Shown one piece after another: positions 1 to 10,672 of a DNA stretch of 64,000 nucleotides. The position numbers and the translations under genes were made by a program. The DNA lies in the NCBI RefSeq assembly GCF_014650915.1, contig NZ_BMVW01000008.1, forward strand, positions 274,142-338,141, given 5' to 3'. The stretch comes from Streptomyces poonensis (GTDB taxonomy: Bacteria > Actinomycetota > Actinomycetes > Streptomycetales > Streptomycetaceae). The first letter of the stretch is position 1. Each line of letters begins with the position of its first letter. The notes under the pieces are model-generated. The model was not told the DNA's origin. It searched no databases and worked only from the letters and a program-made list of their open reading frames with translations.

Positions 1-242
1 CCGGCAACGGCCCGATCTCCGCGTTCTTCCACGCGCTGCAGGGCATCGGCGTCGACGCACGGCTGCTGGACTACCAGGAGCACACGATGAGCGAGGGCGC
101 CTCCGCGTCGGCCGCCTCGTACATCGAGCTCGCCATCGACGACAAGGTGCTGTGGGGCATCGGCATCGATGCGAACACGACACGCGCATCGCTGAAGGCC
201 GCCGTGTCGGCCGTCAACCGGGCCGGCCGCCGTTCGGCCTGA
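1..242 (+). CDS. leuA: 2-isopropylmalate synthase, C-terminal fragment (partial)
   Basis: The window opens inside this gene. The reading frame begins at base 3 and runs 79 codons to a TGA at 240-242. The residues match the C-terminal allosteric (leucine-binding) domain of actinobacterial LeuA: an ALQGIGVDARLLDY segment followed by SEGASASAASYIEL and a short basic tail. LeuA condenses acetyl-CoA with 2-oxoisovalerate in the first committed step of leucine biosynthesis, in the cytoplasm. The catalytic TIM-barrel half lies upstream of the window, so the start and active site cannot be inspected. A strong hairpin follows 27 bases after the stop. The identification rests on this regulatory domain only. 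Confidence 0.85.
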   Translation, partial: GNGPISAFFHALQGIGVDARLLDYQEHTMSEGASASAASYIELAIDDKVLWGIGIDANTTRASLKAAVSAVNRAGRRSA

Positions 243-268
243 CCGGCTGTCCTGCCTGGGCTCTTGAG

Positions 269-298
269 GTCCCGCCTGCCGTACGCGGCGGGCGGGAC
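269..298 (+). terminator. terminator hairpin after leuA
   Basis: Bases 269-281 pair with 286-298 to give a 13-bp GC-rich stem with one G-U pair and a TACG tetraloop. There is no long T-run, as is usual in Streptomyces. It sits 27 bases downstream of the leuA stop. Confidence 0.6.
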
Positions 299-438
299 CG
301 CGTCGTGCACCGGCCAATACCGGCCATGCGTTCGCTCTATCACGAACGGGTCTCTTCCGGAGTGCTGACTCCACCTCAACAATGTGGCTAACATCACCAA
401 GCGCGGCGATGATGCCGCGGCCGCGACGGAGGTGCGAC

Positions 439-1236
439 GTGCTGCCAGCCCGTGGAGGAGACAGCCAGGACGGCAGGGGCGACCACGAGGGCCGTACGCC
501 GCGCACGCCGGGCCACGGCACGGCGAGCCGGGTACCGCACTCCGGCACGGCGCGCCGCGCGATCGTGAGGCTCCGGCTGAACCGCGCCCTCGGTGTCCGC
601 ACCGCGTGGACGGCCGTCGGCGACGGGGAGTTCTTCTGCCCCGGCTGCGGGGGCGACCGCAACTACCAGCGCCTCATGGGCCGGCGCCGTTTCACCCTCG
701 TCGGCATCCCCCTCGTGCCGCGCGGGGAGACCGGCCCGACGGTGGAGTGCGCGGCCTGCCGCCGCCGCTACGGCACCGACGCGCTGGACCACCCGACGAC
801 GACCCGTTTCTCGGCGATGCTGCGCGACGCCGTGCACACGGTCGCGCTGGCCGTCCTCGCGGCCTGCGTCCCCTGTGCCCCCTCCTCCCTCACGACCGCC
901 GCGGGCGCGGTGCGCTCCGCCGGCTTCGACGACTGCACGGAGGGCCAGCTCGGCGCGCTCGTCGAGGCGCTGGCCGCCGACACGGGCCGGGTGTTCGGCG
1001 AGCCCTGCGGGGCGGGTCTGGCCATAGAGCTCCATGAGGCCCTGGACCCGCTGGCCCCGCACCTCGCCCCCGCCGGCCGCGAGTCCATCCTGCTCCAGGG
1101 CGCCCGGATCGCCCTGGCCGACGGCCCGTACACCCCGGCCGAACGCGACGTCCTGGCGACGGTGGGCGCCGCCCTCACCATCGAGGCGGACGAGGTGACC
1201 CGGCTGCTCCAGGCGGCGGCCCGGACGCCTTCGTGA
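439..1236 (+). CDS. zinc-ribbon protein with TerB-like domain
   Basis: A 265-residue protein of unknown physiological role. The N-terminal third is basic and carries two paired cysteine motifs, CPGC and CAAC, about 38 residues apart, forming a zinc ribbon. The rest is alpha-helical and ends in a segment (LLQGARIALADGPYTPAERDVLATVGAAL) typical of the TerB/tellurite-resistance fold. Proteins of this architecture are widespread in Streptomyces and often called TerB-family, but they are not linked here to other ter genes. The start at GTG 439 is chosen because GGAGG lies 6 bases upstream; an upstream in-frame ATG at 382 lacks a binding site and would add 19 unlikely residues. Confidence 0.6.
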   Translation: MLPARGGDSQDGRGDHEGRTPRTPGHGTASRVPHSGTARRAIVRLRLNRALGVRTAWTAVGDGEFFCPGCGGDRNYQRLMGRRRFTLVGIPLVPRGETGPTVECAACRRRYGTDALDHPTTTRFSAMLRDAVHTVALAVLAACVPCAPSSLTTAAGAVRSAGFDDCTEGQLGALVEALAADTGRVFGEPCGAGLAIELHEALDPLAPHLAPAGRESILLQGARIALADGPYTPAERDVLATVGAALTIEADEVTRLLQAAARTPS

Positions 1237-1240
1237 GATG

Positions 1241-1269
1241 TTGCCGTGACGTGTGAGAGGCAATAGGTT
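1241..1269 (+). promoter_or_regulatory. putative sialidase promoter
   Basis: TTGCCG at 1241-1246 and TAGGTT at 1264-1269 are separated by exactly 17 bases. This fits a vegetative (HrdB-type) promoter about 40 bases before the sialidase start. The spacer includes GTGACGT, a 7-mer also found just downstream of the -10 of the transporter promoter near 9281. Confidence 0.45.
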
Positions 1270-1308
1270 TCCCGGGACGTCCGACATCCCACCTCCGGGG
1301 AACCATCC

Positions 1309-2520
1309 TTGCCAGCCTTTCCCGCCCTGCCGGGCAGAAGCCGTACGGTCGCCGCGATCGTCGCCGCCGGACTGCTCACCGCCCTCACCGTCACCGTCAA
1401 GGCCGATGCGGACGCGTCCGCGCGCGGATGCCCGCCCTCCGTGCCGTACGAGGCGGGCCGCTCCGGCTACGCCTCGTACCGCATCCCGGCCGTGGTCAGG
1501 ACCGAGGCGGGCACGGTGCTCGCCTTCGCCGAGGGGCGGCGCGACGGCGCGGGCGACACCGGGAACATCGACGTGGTGCTCAGGCGGTCCACCGACGGCG
1601 GCTGCACCTGGGGGCCGCAGCGGGTGGTGACGGCGGGCGAGGGCGACACGCGCGGCAACCCGGCGCCCGTGGTGGATCCGAGGACCGGCCGGATCGTGCT
1701 GGTCACCAGCTACAACAGCGGTGAGGTGACCGAGGCGGAGATCATGCGCGGCGAGGTCACCTCGGAGCAGGGCCGCCGGGTGTTCGTCCAGATGAGCCGC
1801 GACGACGGCCGCAGCTTCAGCGCCCCGCGCGAGATCACCAACTCGGTGGGACACGGCAACTGGCGCTGGTACGCGACCGGTCCCGGCCACGGGGTCGCCC
1901 TCACCAGCGAGTCGCTGTACGGCCGCCTGGTGATCCCCGCGAACCACTCCGACCCACCCCCGGCCGGCTCCACGGACACGGGCGAGGAGGCCAAGTACTA
2001 CGGCGCCCACGCCCTCCACTCCGACGACGGCGGCCTGACCTGGGACCTGGGCTTCGTCGACGACTCGTACGACGGCACGGACAACTCCAACGAGAGCAGC
2101 GCGGCCGAACTCCCCGACGGGCGCCTGTACTTCAGCGCCCGCGACCAGAACGGCACCGGCGAGGGCAACCGCCTCGACGCGTACTCCAGTGACGGCGGCG
2201 AGACCCTGGACCGCCCGTACACCGTCCAGCCCACCCTGAACGACGTCCCGGTGGTCCAGGGCAGCACCGTCCAGATGCAGGACGGGCCCCTGCTCTTCTC
2301 CGGCCCGTCCGTACCGACCGAGCGCCGGTCGATGGCCGTCTGGCGCAGCGACGACGGGGGCGAGAGCTTCACCAAGGCCCTGACCCTGTCCTCGCAGCCG
2401 GCCGCCTACTCCGACCTGGTCCCGCTCGGCCGCGGCCACGTGGGCGTGCTGTACGAGACCGGTGAGAAGGGCCCGTACGAGCGGATCGTCTTCCGGCGGC
2501 TGCGGGTCGTGGACCTGTAG
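1309..2520 (+). CDS. secreted exo-alpha-sialidase (GH33)
   Basis: A 403-residue exported neuraminidase, expected to release terminal sialic acids from glycoconjugates outside the cell. Residues 1-38 form a signal peptide: a basic start, a hydrophobic stretch at 14-30, then a small-residue region. The mature enzyme begins with the family's YRIP motif at 57-60, whose Arg belongs to the triad that binds the carboxylate. At least five Asp-box repeats (S-x-D-x-G-x-T-W or close) follow, including STDGGCTW at 94-101, SRDDGRSF at 163-170 and later SDDGGLTW, SSDGGETL and SDDGGESF, marking the six-bladed propeller. The TTG start at 1309 gives the best signal peptide. The gene converges with the aldolase/importer operon, its stop lying 9 bases from the aldolase stop. 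That context supports a sialic-acid scavenging locus. Confidence 0.82.
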   Translation: MPAFPALPGRSRTVAAIVAAGLLTALTVTVKADADASARGCPPSVPYEAGRSGYASYRIPAVVRTEAGTVLAFAEGRRDGAGDTGNIDVVLRRSTDGGCTWGPQRVVTAGEGDTRGNPAPVVDPRTGRIVLVTSYNSGEVTEAEIMRGEVTSEQGRRVFVQMSRDDGRSFSAPREITNSVGHGNWRWYATGPGHGVALTSESLYGRLVIPANHSDPPPAGSTDTGEEAKYYGAHALHSDDGGLTWDLGFVDDSYDGTDNSNESSAAELPDGRLYFSARDQNGTGEGNRLDAYSSDGGETLDRPYTVQPTLNDVPVVQGSTVQMQDGPLLFSGPSVPTERRSMAVWRSDDGGESFTKALTLSSQPAAYSDLVPLGRGHVGVLYETGEKGPYERIVFRRLRVVDL

Positions 2521-2529
2521 CCCCGCGGC

Positions 2530-3468
2530 TCACAGCAGACCGGCCGCCGCCAGGTACTTGCCCACCCGCTCCGCCTCGCCCGGCGACAGCGGGACCTGTG
2601 GTTCGGCCGTGGCCTCGCAGGCGATGACGCCCCGCAGCCGGAGCGCGGCCTTGAAGGCGCCGAGCGCGGACGAGCTGCCGCCCATCCGGCCGTCGGACGC
2701 GCCGACGCCGACCATCCGGAACAGGGCACACAGCCGCTCCTGTTCGGCGCGGGCCCGCTCCATGTCGCCCGCGCGGCAGAGGTCGTACAGGCGTACGTAG
2801 CCGGCGGGGTCGACGTTGGCGAGGCCGGGCACCGCGCCGTCGGCGCCCAGCGCCAGCGCCGTGTCGACGAGCAGCTCGGAGCCGGTCAGGGCGCTGAAGC
2901 CGGTGATGTCCTGGCGGGTCCTGGCCCCCGTCACCACGGCCCGGAAGCCGGCCAGGTCGCCGCTGGAGTCCTTCAGCCCGGCCAGCACGCCCTCCGCCGC
3001 CAGGTCCAGGACCAGATCGGCGTCCAGCCCGGTGTGGACGGCGACCGGGATGTCGTACGCGACGACCGGCACCGGGGATCCGGCGGCGATCAGCCGGAAG
3101 TGGCGGGCGATCTCGGCCGGGTGGGTGGTGGTGTAGAAGGGGGCGGTCGCCACGACCGCGTCGGCGCCCGCCCCGGTCACGGACCGCACCTGGTCCAGGA
3201 CCCGCGGGGTCGTCATGTCGATCACCCCGGCCAGCACGGGGAGCCGGCCGGCCACGCGGGCCACGGCCGTTTCCACGACCAGCCGGCGCTGCCGGTCCGT
3301 CAGATACGCCGCCTCCGACGAGGAGCCGAGGACGAACAGCCCGTGCACCCCCGCGTCCACCAGATGGTCGACCAGCCGGACCAGGGAGTCCACGTCCACC
3401 TCGCGTTCCGGTGTCAGCGGAGTGCAGACGGGCGGGACGACACCGGTCAGCGGGGCGGGAAAGGTCAT
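2530..3468 (-). CDS. DapA-family aldolase, probable N-acetylneuraminate lyase
   Basis: A 312-residue class I aldolase of the dihydrodipicolinate synthase/N-acetylneuraminate lyase superfamily. The Schiff-base lysine is in GLKDSSGD and the catalytic tyrosine in VAYDIP, in the normal order within a TIM barrel. The first-strand signature normally reading GTTGE or GSTGE is GSSSE here. Housekeeping dapA would not be expected to be co-transcribed with an importer. Its place as last gene of that operon, opposite a sialidase, argues for cleavage of N-acetylneuraminate to pyruvate and N-acetylmannosamine. The ATG overlaps the preceding ATPase stop (ATGA at 3465-3468), so translation is probably coupled. 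Another 2-keto-3-deoxy sugar acid remains possible as substrate. Confidence 0.7.
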   Translation of the reverse strand: MTFPAPLTGVVPPVCTPLTPEREVDVDSLVRLVDHLVDAGVHGLFVLGSSSEAAYLTDRQRRLVVETAVARVAGRLPVLAGVIDMTTPRVLDQVRSVTGAGADAVVATAPFYTTTHPAEIARHFRLIAAGSPVPVVAYDIPVAVHTGLDADLVLDLAAEGVLAGLKDSSGDLAGFRAVVTGARTRQDITGFSALTGSELLVDTALALGADGAVPGLANVDPAGYVRLYDLCRAGDMERARAEQERLCALFRMVGVGASDGRMGGSSSALGAFKAALRLRGVIACEATAEPQVPLSPGEAERVGKYLAAAGLL

Positions 3469-4549
3469 GGGGACTCCCTCGGGGGCTTCGTCGGTCCGTG
3501 CGGGCCGGCCGTGACCGCGGCGGCCTGGGCGACGAGTTCCCGCGTGGGCCGGCCTTCCTCCACCGGATGGTGGCACCGGAAGCGGTGTCCTGGGGTGGTT
3601 CCGGGTGATGCGTCCGGAAATGCGTCGGCGCACATCTCGGTGGCCTTCCAGCAGCGCGTACGGAACGGGCAACCGCTCGGCGGGCGGGTCGCCGACGGCA
3701 CGGGCCCGGTCAGCGGGATCGGGTCGACGGGGTCCAGCAGGCCGGGCGTGGCGGAGAACAGCGCCCGGGTGTAGGGGTGCCGGGCGCGGTCGGTGACCTC
3801 GCCGGCCGGGGCCTCCTCGACGATCCGGCCGAGATACATGGTGATCACGCGGTCGCTCATCCGCCGTACCGTCTGGATGTCGTGCGACACGAACACCAGG
3901 GCCAGGCCGAGGCGTTCCTTCAGGTCCAGCAGGAGGTTGAGGATCTGGGCGCGGACCGACACGTCCAGCGCGCTCGTCGGTTCGTCAGCCACCACCAGGT
4001 CCGGGTCGAGCGCGAGCGCCCGGGCGACGGCGACGCGCTGGCGCTGGCCGCCCGACAGCTGGCCGGGCAGCGCGTCGGCGAGCGCCGGAGGGAGGCCGAC
4101 GAGGGACATCAGCTCCCGTACGCGTGCCTCGCGTTCGGTGGGTGTGCCGTGTCTGTGCACGTCCAGGGGGTCGCGCAGGATCCGCCGGACGGGCAGGCGC
4201 CGGTTGAGCGCCGTGGACGGGTCCTGGAAGACCATGCCGGTGCCGCGGCCGACCGTCGCGCGCCGCTCGGCCGGCTTCATGGCCCACAGGTCACGGCCCC
4301 GGAGGAGCACGGTGCCGGAGACCGGCCGCTCCGCGCCCACCAGCACCTTCGCCAGCGTCGACTTGCCGCAGCCGGACTCGCCGACCACGCCGACCGTCTC
4401 ACCGGGCGCGACGGTGAGGTCGGCGCCGGTGAGGGCGTACACGTGGTCGCGGGTGAACAGGCCGCCGCTGCGGGCCCGGTGGACGACGTGCACGCCGTGC
4501 AGCGCGATGAGCGGGGTCTCCGTGGAGGACGTGGAGGACGGGGAGGGCG

Positions 4550-4553
<4 letters not shown>
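3465..4553 (-). CDS. ABC importer ATPase (OppF/DppF-type)
   Basis: A 362-residue nucleotide-binding subunit of a peptide-type (Opp/Dpp) importer. Visible motifs are Walker A GESGCGKST, the ABC signature LSGGQRQR, Walker B LVVADEP and a switch-histidine region VFVSHD. The C-terminal extension contains the conserved CPFRTRC...C cluster of oligopeptide ATPases. The chosen ATG at 4553 overlaps the stop of the upstream permease-ATPase gene (ATGA, 4550-4553). Longer frames upstream lie inside that gene. It should pair with the ATPase half of the fusion protein to power uptake. Confidence 0.85.
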
Positions 4554-6609
<2,056 letters not shown>

Positions 6610-6613
<4 letters not shown>

Positions 6614-7572
6614 CGGTTCGCCTCCCGCAGTCGCGGATTGACCAGCAGATAGAGGATGTCGATGACGAGGTTGACGACCACGAAGCCGGCCGCCGTGGTC
6701 AGCACCACGCCCTGGACGACGGCCGGGTCGCCGTTCTTCACGGCGTCGATCATCAGCTTGCCCATCCCCGGCAGCGAGAAGATCGTCTCGATGACGACCG
6801 CGCCGCCCAGCAGATAGCCCACGCGCAGCCCGAGGACCGTGAGCGGGTTGACGAGGGCGTTGCGCAGGACGTTCCGCCCGACCACGACCCGCGGCGGCAG
6901 CCCGCTCCCGATCGCGGTCCGTACGTAGTCCTTGTCGAGCTCCTCCACCACCGCCGTCCGCACGATCCGGGTGAGCTGGGCCGCCACCGGCAGCGACAGC
7001 GCGAGCGCGGGCAGCGTCATGGTCTTGAGCCAGCCGGTGAAGGAGTCGGCCGGGTTGATGTATCCGCCGGACGGGAACCAGCCCCGGTCCACCGCCAGGT
7101 ACTGGATCATCAGCAGCGCCAGCCAGAATCCGGGCGCAGCGACCCCGGTCAGCGACACCACGCGGATGAGCTGGTCGGGCAGCCGGTCGCGGTGGATCGC
7201 GGCCGTCACCCCGCCGAGCAGCGCGAGGACCACCGCGATGCCCAGGCCCAGGAAGGTGAGCTGGAGGGTGAGCGGCAGGGCCGTGAAGACCTGGTCGACC
7301 ACCGGCTCGCGGGTCAGCGCGCTGATGCCCATGTCACCGTGGAGCAGATCGCCGACGAACGCGGCGTACCGCACCGGCAGCGGGTCCAGCAGGCCGTGCT
7401 CCTCGCGGAACGCGTGCAGCTGCTCCGGCGTCGGATTGGCGCCCTGGAAGAACGCCGACGCCGGGTCCACGTCCGAGAACCGCATGACGAGGAACACGAA
7501 CAGCACGATGCCGAGCATCAGCGGGACCAGCAGGGCGATCCGGCGCAGCAGGATCCTCAGGACGGCGGTCAC
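6610..7572 (-). CDS. ABC importer permease (DppB-type)
   Basis: A 320-residue inner-membrane permease with six predicted helices. The first helix lies at 13-31 (LVPLMLGIVLFVFLVMRF). It has the typical DppB/OppB periplasmic segment with a PLPVRY motif and an EAA-like cytoplasmic loop before the last two helices (GGAVVIETIFSLPGMGKLMIDA). The GTG start at 7572 is 4 bases from the stop of the lipoprotein gene, and its stop overlaps the next ATG. It forms the channel with the permease half of the fusion protein. Confidence 0.85.
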
Positions 7573-7576
7573 GGGA

Positions 7577-9220
7577 TCACGCCCACTTTGCCTGAAGCAG
7601 GTTGATACCCGGGTACGGCTGCGCTCTGATCCCCGACAGCCGAGCCGGGTCCCACGCCGTCATCAGCTCGTTGTGGACGACCGGGTAGAGCACGGCCTGT
7701 TCGGCGACGACGTCGATGTAGTCCTGGATCATCTCGCGCTTGCGCCGCGGGTCGGGCTCGCGCGTCGCCCGCTCCATGTCCCGGAACAACTGTTGCGCGA
7801 CGGGGTCGTCGGCCCAGCGGGTGTACCCCATCCACAGGTTCCCGGGGCCGTAGTTGTAGTGCATGATCAGGTCGGCGTCGAGGCCGAACTGGTTGGGGTT
7901 CGACGCCGCTGCCACCACCTGGTAGTCCCGCCTCTGGTCCAGCTTCGTGAAGACGGCCGTGGTCTCCTGCGGCGACAGCGTGGTCTCGACACCGATCGCG
8001 TCCCAGGACGCCTTGATGGTGGGCAGGCAGTCCACGATCCAGCTGACGTTGACGGCGAGGATCTCGACGTTCAGCCTGCTGACCCCGGCCTGCTTCAGCA
8101 GCGCCCTCGCCCGGTCCGGGTCGTGGCCGTAGACGGTCTTGGCCCGCCGGTAGCCGGGATTGGCCTCGTTCAGGAAGGAACTCGCGGGCCTCCCGTGCCC
8201 CTTGAGAGCGACCTCCACCATCTTCTCGGTGTCGATGGCGTAGTGCAGCGCCTGCCGCACCCGTACGTCGTCGAACGGCTTGTGCTCCGTGTTGAACATC
8301 AGGAAGAGGTTGTTCATCCCGAAGCCGCTCCCCACGGTCAGGCCGCTCCGCTCCAGCCGGTCGATGTTGGCGTACGGGATGTTGTCGGCGATCTGCGCGC
8401 CCGCGCTGCCGCCGGAGATCTTCGCGACGCGCGGGGCGGCGTCGACGACGGTCAGCCAGTTCATCCGCTTGAAGGCGGGCGGGCGCGGGCCGTCGTAGCC
8501 GTCGAAGGCCTCGAAGGTGGTGTTGGACTTCGGGTGGTGCGCGGTCTGCCGGTACGGCCCGGATCCGACCGCCTTGCCCGCGACGGCGTCCTCCCAGCCG
8601 CCCGGCCGCCCGTACACGTGCCTCGGCATGATCTTCGCGAGGGTGAGCCGGGCGAGACCGTCCGGGAAGGGGAACTTCAGTACGAGCTCGACGCTCCGCT
8701 CGCCCGTCTTCCGCACGTCCTCCAGCCAGCTCGCGAAGAAGCCCTTGGCGAGGGTCTGCGTGCCCGGGTCGAGGATGCGGTCGAAGACGAAGACGACGTC
8801 GTCGGCGGTGACGGGCTTCCCGTCGTGGAAGGTGGCCCCGGAGCGCAGCGTGAACTTCCAGGAGGTACCGCGCAGGTCCGCGTCCCCCGGCACCTCGGTG
8901 GCGAGCGCCGCGTACGGCTCGCGCGAGATGGGGTCGGTGTCGAGGAGGCCCTCGTAGATGTGGTGGTTGGCCGCCATGGAGAAGGCGGACGCGGTCTGCG
9001 CGGGGTCCCAGCTGCCGTCGTTGCCGTAACCGATCACGGCGGTCAGCGTGCCGTTCCCACCCCCGCCCCCGCCTCCGGTGGCGATGGTGGACTCCGGCCC
9101 CCATGAGCAGCCCGACAGCGAGGCGGGAAGCGCGGCGGCCGCGCCCAGGGCTCCGGAGTACCTCAGGAACGCCCGGCGGTGCGGCGCCGGTACGTCATCG
9201 TCGTCGGTCGCGTCGCGCAC
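7577..9220 (-). CDS. ABC importer substrate-binding lipoprotein, Tat-type
   Basis: A 547-residue family 5 (DppA/OppA-like) solute-binding protein and first gene of the five-gene operon. The N-terminus carries a twin-arginine motif RRAFLR, a hydrophobic stretch and a lipobox LSGC, so it is probably exported folded by Tat and lipid-anchored. A glycine run (GGGGGGG) forms a flexible linker after the anchor. The mature part has the family signature region (YEGLLDTDPISREPYAALA). The GTG start at 9220 has GGAGG 5-6 bases upstream. It should deliver the ligand to the permeases. Sialic acid is the inferred ligand, since family 5 members mostly bind peptides but include sialic-acid binders. Confidence 0.82.
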   Translation of the reverse strand: MRDATDDDDVPAPHRRAFLRYSGALGAAAALPASLSGCSWGPESTIATGGGGGGGNGTLTAVIGYGNDGSWDPAQTASAFSMAANHHIYEGLLDTDPISREPYAALATEVPGDADLRGTSWKFTLRSGATFHDGKPVTADDVVFVFDRILDPGTQTLAKGFFASWLEDVRKTGERSVELVLKFPFPDGLARLTLAKIMPRHVYGRPGGWEDAVAGKAVGSGPYRQTAHHPKSNTTFEAFDGYDGPRPPAFKRMNWLTVVDAAPRVAKISGGSAGAQIADNIPYANIDRLERSGLTVGSGFGMNNLFLMFNTEHKPFDDVRVRQALHYAIDTEKMVEVALKGHGRPASSFLNEANPGYRRAKTVYGHDPDRARALLKQAGVSRLNVEILAVNVSWIVDCLPTIKASWDAIGVETTLSPQETTAVFTKLDQRRDYQVVAAASNPNQFGLDADLIMHYNYGPGNLWMGYTRWADDPVAQQLFRDMERATREPDPRRKREMIQDYIDVVAEQAVLYPVVHNELMTAWDPARLSGIRAQPYPGINLLQAKWA

Positions 9221-9291
9221 GGATCCTCCAGCGAGAGGAGCGAGAGGTGGGGGGAGGAGATACGACGTCCTACGTCACAGGGGGCTACGCG

Positions 9292-9320
9292 ACCATAGGA
9301 GGGGGTCCGGGGAGGGTCAA
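9292..9320 (-). promoter_or_regulatory. promoter of the importer operon
   Basis: On the minus strand TTGACC (9320-9315) and TATGGT (9297-9292) are separated by exactly 17 bases, a good vegetative promoter match. Just downstream, at 9260-9282, lies a repeated ACGTC/GACGT element that could be an operator for the divergent GntR regulator. Confidence 0.55.
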
Positions 9321-9367
9321 GGGAGCGCGCAGGGGTGGCGTGTCCGCCTCGGCGTACGATGCGGCGC

Positions 9368-10099
9368 ATGTCTCAGCACACCGGGAACCGGCACCGGCCC
9401 GAGCGGCGGGTGAGCGGGCGGATCCAGCGCGACGTGATGCAGCTGATCCTCGACCGCGGGCTCGGCCCGGGTGCCCCGCTGCCCACCGAGACGGAGCTGA
9501 TGGAGGACCTCGGCGTCAGCCGCAACTCCGTCCGCGAGGCCCTCAAGGCGCTCCAGGCCCTCGACATAGTGGACATCCGGCACGGCTACGGCACGTACGT
9601 CGGCCAGGCGTCCCTGACCCCGCTGGCCGACGGCCTGACCTTCCGCACGCTCGCCCGCTCCGATGACGGAACGGGTGCGCTGGCGGAGATCCTCCAGGTC
9701 CGCGAGGTACTGGAGGAGGGCCTGATCCGCCGCGTCGCGGCCACGCTGACGGACGCGGAACTGGACCGCCTGGAAGCGGCGGTCGACCGCATGGAGGCGG
9801 CGGGCCGGGCGGGCGAGCCCTTCCCCGAACTGGACCGCGAGTTCCACGAGCTGCTGTACGCGTCCCTCGGCAACGCGCTCGTGCCGCAGCTGCTGGGCGC
9901 CTTCTGGACGGTGTTCCGCCGGGTCGCGCGGGCCCGCGGCTGGACGGACGACCCGGCCCCCGACCTGACGGTCGCCCGCCACCGCGCCATCGTCACGGCC
10001 CTGCGCGCCCGCGACGTGGAGGCGGCACAGCGGGCGATGGCGGACCACTTCCGGGGCATCGAGGCACGAGCGGCGCGGGAGTCGCGGGAAGCGGGCTGA
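9368..10099 (+). CDS. GntR/FadR-family transcriptional regulator
   Basis: A 243-residue regulator. The N-terminal winged helix-turn-helix spans about 15-80 and contains LPTETELMEDLGVSRNSVREALKAL, the GntR signature. The C-terminal all-helical FCD domain has the metal/ligand-binding residues of the FadR type (DREFHELL, then histidines in RHRAIVTAL and DHFRG). It is transcribed away from the importer operon across a 147-bp intergenic region, so it most likely represses that operon and the nearby lyase in response to a sugar-acid ligand, as NanR does for sialic acid in other bacteria. The ATG at 9368 begins the conserved region most closely; an earlier ATG at 9359 would add three residues. Confidence 0.82.
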   Translation: MSQHTGNRHRPERRVSGRIQRDVMQLILDRGLGPGAPLPTETELMEDLGVSRNSVREALKALQALDIVDIRHGYGTYVGQASLTPLADGLTFRTLARSDDGTGALAEILQVREVLEEGLIRRVAATLTDAELDRLEAAVDRMEAAGRAGEPFPELDREFHELLYASLGNALVPQLLGAFWTVFRRVARARGWTDDPAPDLTVARHRAIVTALRARDVEAAQRAMADHFRGIEARAARESREAG

Positions 10100-10140
10100 A
10101 ACCCGGGGCGCCACCCGGCTCTTGTTCGTACGCTGATCCG

Positions 10141-10572
10141 ATGGCTGACCTCTGGACCCCGACCGCCCCCGGTGTGCTGAAGCTCCCCTCCGGCCGCCTC
10201 GTACGCGGCCGCGGCCTGCGCCACCCGCTCCCGACGGACGGCCCGGCCCCCACGTACGGGGTGTACCTCCTGGGCAGCCGGCCCCCCGAGGTCCCCTGGG
10301 ACTCCACCTGGCTCCCCTGGCCGGACTTCCGCCTCCCGGCCGACCACGCGGAGGCGTCGCGCGTCCTCCGGGACGCCTGGTCCCGCACCCTCACCGAACG
10401 CGTCGAGCTCGCCTGCGAGGGGGGCCGCGGCCGCACGGGCACGGCCCTGGCCTGCCTGGCGGTACTGGACGGGGTGCCTCCGGGCGAGGCGGTGGCGTAC
10501 GTGCGCGAGCACTACGACCGGCGCGCGGTGGAGACGCCGTGGCAGCGGAGGTATGTGCGGCGGTTCGTCTGA
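10141..10572 (+). CDS. protein-tyrosine/dual-specificity phosphatase-like protein
   Basis: A 143-residue cytoplasmic protein carrying the phosphatase signature CX5R as CEGGRGR at residues 92-98, followed by TG. A candidate general acid, Asp62, lies in WPDFRLP. Spacing and size suit the small DSP-like phosphatases that are common and poorly studied in actinobacteria. The nucleophilic cysteine and phosphate-binding arginine are both present, so catalysis is plausible. The physiological substrate is unknown. It starts 41 bases after the GntR gene and is followed by a hairpin terminator. Confidence 0.7.
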   Translation: MADLWTPTAPGVLKLPSGRLVRGRGLRHPLPTDGPAPTYGVYLLGSRPPEVPWDSTWLPWPDFRLPADHAEASRVLRDAWSRTLTERVELACEGGRGRTGTALACLAVLDGVPPGEAVAYVREHYDRRAVETPWQRRYVRRFV

Positions 10573-10607
10573 CCGGGAGGTTCACCCCGGACGGGTGAAG
10601 CTCCCGG
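10573..10607 (+). terminator. hairpin terminator after the phosphatase gene
   Basis: Bases 10573-10587 pair with 10593-10607, a 15-bp stem with one mismatch and a 5-base loop, starting immediately after the stop codon. Confidence 0.6.
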
Positions 10608-10621
10608 GTTCTTGCCCAGTG

Positions 10622-10669
10622 CGGCCCTTTCATCGAGTTTAGTGAATGCTAAACTCGCTGAAAGGGCCG
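10622..10669. promoter_or_regulatory. long inverted-repeat operator of the toxin-antitoxin operon
   Basis: Arms 10622-10642 and 10649-10669 are complementary over 21 bases with a single mismatch around a 6-base centre. The inner part, GAGTTTAG...CTAAACTC, is AT-rich against the GC background. It ends 3 bases before the toxin's GTG start. Such palindromes are where XRE antitoxins bind to autorepress their own operon, so this is probably operator and promoter. Confidence 0.65.
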
Positions 10670-10672
10670 AAG

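Noticed and set aside
394..2439. Long antisense frame of 681 codons opposite the TerB and sialidase genes
   Set aside because: It has compositionally biased Gly/Arg/Val-rich sequence with no motifs, explained by the GC-rich third positions of the real plus-strand genes.
2530..3468. Housekeeping dapA (lysine biosynthesis)
   Set aside because: Coupling to a peptide-type importer and facing a sialidase fits a catabolic aldolase better; the altered signature motif also argues against it.
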